A stretch of 64,000 nt of DNA from Macrotrachela quadricornifera. Lineage: Eukaryota > Rotifera > Eurotatoria > Philodinida > Philodinidae. The notes under the pieces were generated by a model. It worked only from the letters and a program-made list of their open reading frames with translations, ran no database searches and was not told where the DNA came from. Position 1 is the first letter of the stretch, and every line of letters begins with the position of its first letter. Location of the stretch: NCBI GenBank assembly GCA_022393335.1, contig JAJEKB010021235.1, positions 62,001 through 126,000 on the forward strand, read 5' to 3'. The position numbers were made by a program, and so were the translations under genes. Shown here piece by piece: positions 35,379 through 45,000 of this stretch.

Positions 35379-38155
35379 ATGTTAGTTATTAACAAGAATT
35401 TGTTCTTTAAAAAAATTTTTTTTGTAGTTCTTCATAATCGAAAGTCTCAATGTGCTGTCGTTATCTTACCTCATGAAGATTATGTCAATAAAGTCATGAG
35501 TAAACGACCAACTCTGCTTTTTGAAAAGAAACTTTCTGTGTTTCGACAATTTTCTCGAGCTCGTTATTTATTTCATAAAATTACCTGTAGTTTGAAAGTT
35601 AAATTACTCAAAGATTATTCTGCAGGAGAATTAATTGCTAAAGTAGAAAATTATTTTTTACAATATAGTATCATCAATAATCGAGAATATTCTGATAATA
35701 TAATTTATTTGATTTTGACCAGTAAAATCTATAAAAGTAAAGAAATATTTCTTTTGATCATTTTCATTGTAGCTATGATTCAGTGGATCGAATCGTTCTG
35801 AAGAAAAAGACACATAAAATAAAACGAATACAAATGATAGTTGAAAAATTACTCTTACTAAAAGATTGACATAAGTTTTGATCTATACAAAACATCAAGT
35901 ATATAAGTTATCTTTATTTAGAAACTATTGTTACTTCTGATGTAATCGAATATTGTATCCACGCTACAAATTTATCCAAAGATGTTACTGATAGGAAAGA
36001 ACTTTCGGGTATTTTTCATATTGATATGGTAAATATTCTTATTCGACCTTCTAGTGGATTACAAAATCATTTAGCTGAAAGTAATCGAACACCTGTAGAA
36101 ATTTGGATTAAAGATATCGGTAGTAATTGTCACGTCTTGAGTGTGTATAAATGATATTTATTTGCATAAACCTTCCATTGGTTACCAAAAAAAAACACGT
36201 TCAATGCATAGAACCAATCGAATGTCGAAATACTAGATGTTGGTATGGATGTGATCAGCGAAGGGTTATCCGATCCTGTCGTTCACATGTCGTCGGTAGT
36301 GAAAGATAAATAATTTTTGAATTCGATTTGACTTTTACTTATTTAGGCGAAGATGCTTATCGTTATCGTGTACGAATAAGCAATTTCCCACCAAATGTTA
36401 CACGGTTGGAAATATCAAAACATTTATGGTTAAGATTTTTTTTCAAGATCGGCCATATTTATTGGTCTTCATTGAAAACGATCCAGCACTTCCAACTGTT
36501 GTCTATGCTACTCATGAAAAATCTTTGGCATTTACTGAAGAATTAATTCATACCTGGCATGATGAAAAATTTAGCTGGGATCAACCGCATAAAATGCAAT
36601 GTCAACTAGAAATGGATGTCGATTATGATAACTCAAAGATTGATGTTCCTCATTCACTAATATCAGACGAATTTTACAGCCCTACACCATCAATCATTTC
36701 AAGTATTAATAGTAGAACAGCGTGCTCTACAGCAGCACGCGAACGAATGCGAAGACCCCAATTACAAACAATATTTAGTAGTGGATGTTGAGAACAAGGT
36801 CAGCAATTAGTTTCATTTGCGTCACCCAATTCATGATCTCTTGTGGATGATTCAAATATATTGTTTCAGCGTGATGGCATTTATCACTACGTGTTGAACG
36901 ATATCGATTGGTTCTTCAACGCTTGGCAAGTAAGTTCAAATAACCTATTCCAAATAAAAGAAAAAGTTCATTGTTTTCTAGAAGTTGAAGATGTGTCTAA
37001 ATTGATCGATTGTAATTATGAAAAATTAATGATTAATCAAAATTCGTGAAAAAAACTATGACTAATTGCTGAAGAACCAAGAGAAATAAGATTGGATGTT
37101 TATCGATCTAATGAATCGCTTAGTTTCGAAGAAAAGCCGATGATTATTTTAGAATTGATTGATTTAGTTGAAGAAATTCACCAATATGATATTATCCATC
37201 AAAATCTTATATTTTCAAAGATCTATGTCCAACCTTACATATCAGTTGAGTATGAAAACGAATTCCGCTTATAAATATATGATTTTGATTTTGCTCATCT
37301 TAATCCATCGAATGGAATTCAGAAAATCAACAACACAAATCTTCTTTCACTCATCAACAATTGAATGACACATGATTTTTATATTTCTGTTGAATTCGAT
37401 GTTGAACCAATAAATAATGATGATATTGACGAGGAAAAAGAAGCAAATAAACAACCGAAATGTCAAAATCCAACTATTGATATAAGCTTTATCTATGCTA
37501 TTCTCTTCTGGATGATCATTTATCACGAACCTAAAGTAGCACGAGGTTTAGAAGGAAAAGTACCACATTGTGTATTGGAAAATAATCAATTGATTGAAGA
37601 CACATTGAAATTAGCGACAAGTTAGAACAAAAATTGATTACTTAGCAATGAAAAATCGTATGAATTTCGCTTTGAGAAATCATCTTTGACTAAACTTCGA
37701 TCGAACTTTTGACTAAATACAACAACGATGGTCTATCGATGCATTAGAATATCAAGTATTATTTCTACTCGAAGTTCTCGATAGTATGAAAGAACATGAT
37801 GTAACCATTGAAAATCGTCTAATAATTGCATTCAATGAATCATTTATTCGTCTAGCATCATAGATCTCTTGAATGAAAGAAGAATGTATTCGCTATTATT
37901 CTCATTTCTGTCAAGTTCATTGGTCAAGTAATGAAAAACTCAATGGTCTAGTTATTCAACAGCAGCTAAGAATATCAATCTCTTGAATATTGATGATATT
38001 TAATATTCGATAACGTTCGAAGGAAATCAATTTGAAAATGATGATAATATTAAAATAATTGCCTATATCAATATAAACGAAGTAACTTTTATCGAATTAC
38101 CTATTGGTAATTGGCAAGAGAAGGAAATCGAAACCATACTTTAAATGTTTTTCAA
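35379..38155 (+). pseudogene. decayed RRM plus protein-kinase-like gene
   Basis: A chain of plus-strand coding fragments with stops and frame changes runs through 2.8 kb. The first part (35427-35800) resembles an RRM-type module (QCAVVILPHEDYVNKVM). At 36328-36540 there is another RRM-like start (YRYRVRISNFPPNVTRLEI), continued in a different frame to 36791. The kinase-like C-terminal half includes VEEIHQYDIIHQNLIFSKIY at about 37163, where HRD-like residues are degenerate, then YDFDFAHLN at about 37280, which corresponds to the DFG region. An alpha-F-like segment (ISFIYAILFWMII) lies near 37480. In-frame stops separate these blocks and no splice pattern repairs them all. A dead copy of a kinase-like gene is the simplest reading. 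The exact family is not recognised. Confidence 0.55.
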
Positions 38156-38513
38156 AGAATTAAGTCGTTTTTGTCAATTACTTTTAGAATGAAATACTAA
38201 AACAAAGAATTCATATGAACACATTATATCATTTCGTTATTTTTCAGTGATGAATATTGTTTAATTAGTAAGAATTTTACAAAAAAAACATGATACATAA
38301 GGATTGGAGTACAAATAAATGCACCGTGATATTACACTGACGAAGCAAAAAATAACCGCTATTTTAATTAAATACGAACGTCCTTCAAATACAACTAATC
38401 ACCATAGTCACTCAACCATGATGACGATGCATTTTCTATTTGGTGTTCGTGTGTAATATATATACGTATATTTCTTATTGACACAGGTAGCGTTTTTAAA
38501 ATTAATTGATGTT
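38156..38513. other. short spacer upstream of the quinone reductase gene
   Basis: AT-rich sequence between the relic and the start of the reductase gene. It presumably holds the promoter; no motif is claimed. Confidence 0.35.
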
Positions 38514-39433
38514 ATGTCTGCACAACATTCTCAACCAGGCTAGTAAGTGAAACTATTTACAAATTATTGAATTGTATACGTCTCCATGGTTTTTATAGTC
38601 GTGATGAACAACAACAAGTTCCATTGGAAGCAACCACCAGTGTTGGACATCATCGTAGCAGCAGAGTAAGTAAATACATTACATATCGTGAAGTAAATAC
38701 CAAATCTTTTGTTCTAATTTAGAGACGTGCAGTTGTGTTCGTAATCTATTACTCAATGCATGGACATGTTGAACGTATGGCGCAAGATGTAGTTGCTGGC
38801 GTTGAAGCTTCGGGTTGTGAGTGTCGTCTATTTCAAATAGCCGAAACATTACCTAGTGAAGTGCTTGCTAAAATGCATGCTAAAGAAAAGAATACTCAAG
38901 TACCAATTATTACAGCTGATAAACTACCCGAAGCAGATGGTATTCTTTTTGGCATACCTACTCGTTTTGGTTCTGCACCAGCACAAGTACGTGCTCTGTT
39001 TGATCATTGTAGTCAACATTGGATGTCTGATGCACTTTTGGGCAAGCCAGTAAGTTTATTTTTTGATTATACATCATTATCATATGCTTTCACAATAGGT
39101 AGGTATCTTCTTCTCAACAGGCTCTCTCGGTGGTGGTCAAGAGACTACTGCGCTCACCTGTATTACTTTCTTCACTCATCTTGGCATGATTTTCGTACCA
39201 CTTGGATATAAGGATAAAAGTCTTCTAAGCCTTGACGAAGTACATGGTGGATCACCCTATGGTAAGTTCATATCTGTTATTTCTTTATGCTGAAGTTTTT
39301 TTTTCCATATCTGTATTCAGGTGCGGGTACACTTGCTGGTGACGGATCACGACAACCGAGCGCTCTCGAGCTGAAACTTGCATATACTCAAGGTCGTCAA
39401 TTTGGAAAAGTTGCTAAAAAACTAGCTCGTTGA
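38514..39433 (+). CDS. WrbA-type NAD(P)H:quinone oxidoreductase (flavodoxin fold), 232 aa
   Basis: Five exons (38514-38542, 38599-38665, 38723-39049, 39099-39261 and 39321-39433) close in frame to TGA. A 33-residue polar N-terminal extension precedes the flavodoxin core. The core begins [18 protein letters not shown], where the Y-S-x-x-G-H loop binds the FMN phosphate. The family signature [17 protein letters not shown] follows, and then [15 protein letters not shown] and [10 protein letters not shown]. This matches the WrbA/Pst2/Ycp4 family, which reduces quinones by two electrons using NAD(P)H and so limits redox cycling. Such proteins are usually cytosolic or membrane-associated tetramers. 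All expected core motifs are intact. WrbA-type genes are common in bacteria, fungi and plants and patchy in animals, so ancient horizontal transfer is possible, but the five introns show it is fully domesticated. Confidence 0.92.
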
Positions 39434-39790
39434 TCAAATTTAATTATTGTACTCCTTTTTTTTCTAGTACTCGTTTTTGTATCGAGTGTGTGTGTGCGTG
39501 TCGAAAATAATAATAAATAATAATTTCTTAATTACACATTACGTCATTCTCACCTTACTGAGTGAAAAAAGAATATTTTAATATCAAAAAAAGTATAAAA
39601 CGACAAAATTTATTTTTTCTACCAGTTGAGATTTTGTGAATGTAGCAATATTATCTTGTTGTTTTTCTTCAGTCTGTGTTAGAAAAAGGAATTTATTACA
39701 TACAATGATATCATCTTCTTTCATATCGATGATAAAAGACAGTGATCAGCAAAGATTGTTTTCCTTTCTTTACTTTGGATAGTCACCCAA
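39434..39790. other. 3' flank of the quinone reductase gene
   Basis: Contains AATAATAAATAATAA near 39506, a likely polyadenylation signal for the reductase. No gene is seen. Confidence 0.4.
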
Positions 39791-40714
39791 ATGTCTAATA
39801 TCGAATCTTTATCCAATGAGTTGTGAATGATATTCTTTAAATATTTTAATGCTCATGAGTTGTATTTTTAATTTAATGGACTCAATTTAAGAAATGATCA
39901 TCTTATTCAATTAGTAAACAATTTCTCGTTGCAAATCAATGCAAATAATTATACCTATTATCTTGAATATATAATACCGTGAATATATTTTGAAAATGTT
40001 GGATCTTTATCATTTCGGAATTATATAAAAACAGAAAAGACAATAGACCTTTTTATACATTATCCATTGTTAAGATTTCAAAAACTTCGTTCATTTATAT
40101 TTCATGATGAATATCTTTCTCACGAAAACCATCGACAAGTCATTAAACAACTTTCATATTTGAAACATTTGGAAAAATTAGATGTCAACTTTATGAAAAT
40201 TATATTCAATAGTAATGAGAATCTACGAACATCATTAAAACATGTTGCTTTAGACATTTATGTGAGTAATTCAATGCTTCCCAAAATCACGTTTTTACCA
40301 ACAAATATTGACTATTTCGAAGTTTCTATTATAAATATCGAACCTTTTCTGAATTTAACTTCTCCATTGACACTATGTTGTAAAACAATTCAATTTAAAT
40401 ATCTCGTAGGAAATCGTTCTAGTGAAGTAAGATTACGACTTTTACCAAAAGTTCTTGATAACTGTATGAAAGTAACCATAAGAAAAACAAATTATTATTT
40501 TCGATTTAAACGTATGGAAGTATTCTTAAGCTGTCTTCCTGAAATAAAACAACTGTCAATTGATAATACATGTGGTAGTGAATTTATAACAGCAGAACAA
40601 CTTGAATTCTTATTAAGAAATCATGGTTCAAAATTACTGAAATTTCAGTATGCATTTCGTAATGATTATTTCTATACTTTTGCTGATTTTTGTAATGCAT
40701 GGGAACAATCTTAA
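39791..40714 (+). pseudogene. F-box/LRR-like protein with three early stops
   Basis: The frame opens at 39791 with MSNIESLSNEL, followed after a stop by a segment that reads as an F-box (IFFKYFNAHELYF). It remains in one frame for 308 codons to TAA at 40714. Three in-frame stops interrupt it: TGA at 39824, TAA at 39869 and TGA at 39980. From 39983 onward the frame is open for 243 codons; this part has weak leucine-rich periodicity (LSYLKHLEKLDVNF, then FLSCLPEIKQLSIDN). F-box proteins of this kind act as substrate adaptors for SCF ubiquitin ligases. No frameshifts occur and no splice sites remove all three stops. It is a recent pseudogene, or the N-terminus is lost and a shorter protein starts downstream. 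Confidence 0.65.
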
Positions 40715-41109
40715 TATTGATCAAATGAAGCTGTCACATTCATAGATGTTCCTCGTAGATATATGGTTTATTTCGATCGAAAATAGTAAATTATACACAT
40801 AAATGTTCTTTCATTCATACCCTTAAAGAATTCCTTTTGTGTTACACTAAATTTCGACCAATTAGTGAAATGTGGACATGCACGAAAACAGACAATTTAG
40901 ATTTGTTACACGCAATTTGAAAGTCACCTTTTAGTATAATCTCTCAATAATATGAGAACTAACTCTGAATAATAGTTTGATTTTTCAATTGAGCAATCCT
41001 TATGGTTGATAATACATCACTCTGCTTGAAGACAAGCGCTCTTCTTATACAAAATTCAAAAAAACAAACATTTTTACTCAAACTGTACGATGCATAATGT
41101 AACTGACTG

Positions 41110-41622
41110 GATGAATATTTTTTTTCTAGCCTTCAATCTTCAAACAACGAGGGTGAGGGTAAGGATGAGTTTGAAAGGATAGAATACCACGACCGGTTTC
41201 GACTTATTTCAACGTCTTGTCAGGTGGTTTAAAATCTGTATAAGTGTGTTGATGTAGAGATTTCTAGGACATTCACAAGTGTTAGAAATATCCATGCATC
41301 ACATATTGGCTTTTCCCAACGTGAAGCATTGAGTTTTTCTTCGTGTGCTATTACACGTTCTATATGGGACTTTTCCCAATACATTCGTTTATGTCATTCC
41401 TAGTGTTTTCCAATTTGCTTATATATATATACATGTGGTTATTCTTCTCTCTCCTGGTACACTATTTCATTCATCATTACACTCACTAGTTCTTCTACAA
41501 GTTCTGTTCTACTCTTTTTCTTTCCCTATTGTGTTTGTTCTTTTCTGTATCGTGTCAAGTGTTGTACAAATAAACCGAACTCACTCATACAAGTACAGAA
41601 TTTACACTAATAAATTTCAGAC
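41110..41622. repeat. probable dispersed repeat with ACCGGTTTCGAC motif
   Basis: The stretch contains CGACCGGTTTCGACTTATTT at about 41189, followed by a pyrimidine-rich part and an AAATAAACCGAACTC polyadenylation-like site near 41566. A motif of this type recurs in many animal repeats, from memory. It looks like the end of a retroelement or a composite repeat. The boundaries are uncertain. Confidence 0.3.
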
Positions 41623-41914
41623 AATATGTGCTCATAGAGTACTTTGAGCAAGTTACTTGATATTCAAAGTATGTGAAATTTCAATATAAAAATAAATTAA
41701 AGGATGTTTTCGCCACTGTTGTAAGGACAAAATATAGTGCTGTTCGAGCTATATGAAAGAGGAACTCTACAAACCCCGTAATCGGTCCGACCAACACTAT
41801 GTTTTGTCCCTACGGTAGTGGAGAAAACCTCCTCTAATTCATTTTCACAACTAACTTCCACATATCTTGAATATTAAGTAACTTGCTCTAAGTACGCTAT
41901 GAACACCTAATATT
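41623..41914. mobile_element. foldback/MITE-like element 5, about 290 bp
   Basis: The whole unit is an imperfect palindrome. Left arm: GAGCAAGTTACTTGATATTC and GGATGTTTTCGCCACTG, then GACAAAATATAGTGCTG. The right arm carries the complements in reverse order. The loop is about 40 bp and holds CGAGCTATATG. No coding frame is present. Confidence 0.75.
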
Positions 41915-42052
41915 TAAAATTTGTTAGTTTGTTAGTGAGAACTTTAACTTGACTCGAATATGTCCAATCTTTTTAATAAACAATACAAATCGTTTCATTG
42001 TTAAAGAAAAAAGCGCACAATTCTTGCATACTAATCAGTTTATTAAGTTTAT

Positions 42053-45000
42053 TTATCCAATAATATTATCAGTGTCAATAGGTATTGATCCATAATATGT
42101 TGCTATCATCTTATGAACAGATACACCTCTGAACATTCCTTTGACATTGTCTTCTGTCGATATGGTGCCATTTTCAAAGACGGTAATTAATGTTGACGTA
42201 AATTTGACTTCAACTAAACCATCTAATAAACTCAAAGTGGCACGAACTTTTGAACGAGGAGGTGCAACTAGTTCCAGCTCAGCTGGAAATGATTCTTCAG
42301 TAATTACTGATTCACCATTTTGTGATTCAAATGTAGTTTCGACACTGCTAATTGCAACACTGCTATAGAAAAAGAAATGATTGAAAGTTACAATTTTTTT
42401 TCATAATTCCATTGACACGTACCCGATCCCGAGAACAAAGGGTACTGCGGCTCTAATGGTCGTTTTAATGTTCAACTAAATCATACACGTTTCATTCAAA
42501 AATAGAAAGAAATGATGATTCTTAAAGACTCACTATAGTTGCTTGATTAACACTCCATGTGCTTGTTTTTTTCGCTGTAATGATTGACGATTTGGTCATT
42601 TTTTGCTCCATGTACATATAATTAACATCGTCAATTTCTAAAACCGGCGTTGATTTTTGTGAATTAAATATATTTGTATTTTCTAGATCATATTGAACAT
42701 TCATTATTTTGTATTCCATAACTAACAAGAAAAGTAAAATGAGTTATTTATCTTTATACAAAAAAAAGACCAAACAATTTCTTTTTCCTAATGCTACCTC
42801 TATTTGTGTTAATGGCATATCCATACAGACGAGCTTCGCTATATTGAACACTGTGCTCAGCGGCTCTTTGTGAAGTTACTATAAGTCGATAACTTCTCCC
42901 AACTAGATTATTATTAAGTATTTGCTCTAGTCCAAACTTTGAGCGTCCTGGATCAGCTGCTAAACCTGTTATACCGCTATAGATTAATTTCCAATTTTTT
43001 CCAATCCTTTGATCATTGTCAGTGACATTTGTACACTCTAAAGTAATAGTTAATGGATCTCGTTCTGGGCGATCGTTGCCTGTTGCAAACTGAATACCAG
43101 TAACGAGTGATAATGTATAGCTTGGTGTAACTATAAATCCAGTACCAACACCTTTTGTTTTAGATGAAAATGATTGTGGTCCATTACCCTGATTATTATA
43201 CTTAGTTGAGACATTGTTGTCAATTGCTTGTGCTGGGCTTTCCTTTGGATAGTAACTCCCAGCATCCAATCCGTCTACGGTAGCAAAAGTAGTATTACCG
43301 CCCCGTATGGTATTGAAAATACCCTTGATTAGATCGTTAGGTTGCGTTAGCAGTACCCTTTCGAGTGGTTTCACTAATGATTCTAAAACAATATATAAAC
43401 AGACAGTACAAGTTTGATACAACAATACATTATACAAACTCCCAGTTATATTCTCTGTTCCATTAATATACTGCAAAGTTCGTAATGTAAATGCTTCTAT
43501 TGTTGGTTGATAGTGAATTATATTTGCATTCTAGAAAATAACATACAATGGTCATTTATACATCTTGGTTAAAAAAAGGATCTATTCCAGATTGAAATAA
43601 GATGAAGGAATATTCTGAACTCTGTTTTTCGTCTGTAGTATCAAAAATCGAGTATAGAGTGCTGAGTGAGGTCTTTACAATTCTCCAATATTTTTATAGT
43701 ATCTTAATTTGAATTGGTGGGTTTATGCAGATCTTCAAATTTACATTATCTGACTTCAAACAGAGCAGTCTTACGAATCTTCAACGGTCTTTAGAATTTC
43801 TACCATAAAACCTCAAACCAGGAGAGTCTCCATGGATCTTTAAATTGCTTATCATCTGAACTAATACAAAATGAGACTTGAGGATTTTAAATAGGTTATA
43901 TAACACGTCTTCAGCCTCATAAAAAAATAAGTACAATACAGATCTTAAAAAATAGTTTCCAGATTTGAAACAAACTCGAAACACTTTTCAGATTTTGTTA
44001 ATGAAAACTAAAGCTATTTTTTTGTAGAAAGATCCATCAGGCAATCATTCAAAATTTCTTTTTTGAATTTGTTAGTTTAAATGAAAGATTATATGGAGAA
44101 ACTTCTGAATCCAAAATATTCAGTTTTTCTGTCCTATTTGTGAGAAGAGATTGAAGATCATAATTTTTCAATCTTTGAGACTAGATCATAACTATCCAAA
44201 AAATATTGACTTTCTCTACTTTTTTAGTAGTTTTTAAGATTTTCTTTATTTTTGCTCATTCACTATTGAGTCATAGAACATCTTAAAAGATGCAGAAACA
44301 AGTTCTTTACAACATACACTATGTCATTTGTTGTTACAATAACTTTCAGTAACAGATCATATTTCTACTAGAAGATTAGGTTTATAAATGTTGATTATTT
44401 CTTTAGCTACTAATATATCTTCAACTTCACCATACCGTGTCGCCCTAAAAAATGGAAACAGTTTCAGAATACTCTTGAAATTCTGCATTTTATGGCATAT
44501 TACTCAAAAAAGAAAAAGATATGGATGAAATTTTAGGAGAAATAGCAACTATCCTATAAGTAGCTAAACCATATAAGACTACGAAAATTATGTTTTGTAT
44601 TTTGCAGTTTACATCATTATAGCTCTATAAAGAAGTAAAAGAGATTCCATTTTAAAAATCAATGCGAAAAATGGCATACATCGAAAATTTTTGGCAAAAA
44701 TGTTATTTATTAAAAAAAAACAACTTGTACTGTCTATAGAGTTTATGCGGTGTTTAGTTCCAAGCTGAATTTTGAAAAAAGACTACATCCACCTCTTGTC
44801 AATAACAATAGAAAGAGAATCTAATAAACAAACTTGTTTATCTCTACATTATGAAAGAAGGAATCTTACTATACATAAAAATACACCACACATTTCACTA
44901 CTCTATATTCAACACCATCGTTATCTACTAAGAGAGATGCTTATAATTACTCACTACTATAGATACCACTGTGCATACCTAATACTCTTTACTATATCAA

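Noticed and set aside
41345..41647. 100-codon open frame
   Set aside because: It is CT-rich and repeat-associated, and its end overlaps the palindromic element at 41623. No recognisable protein features.
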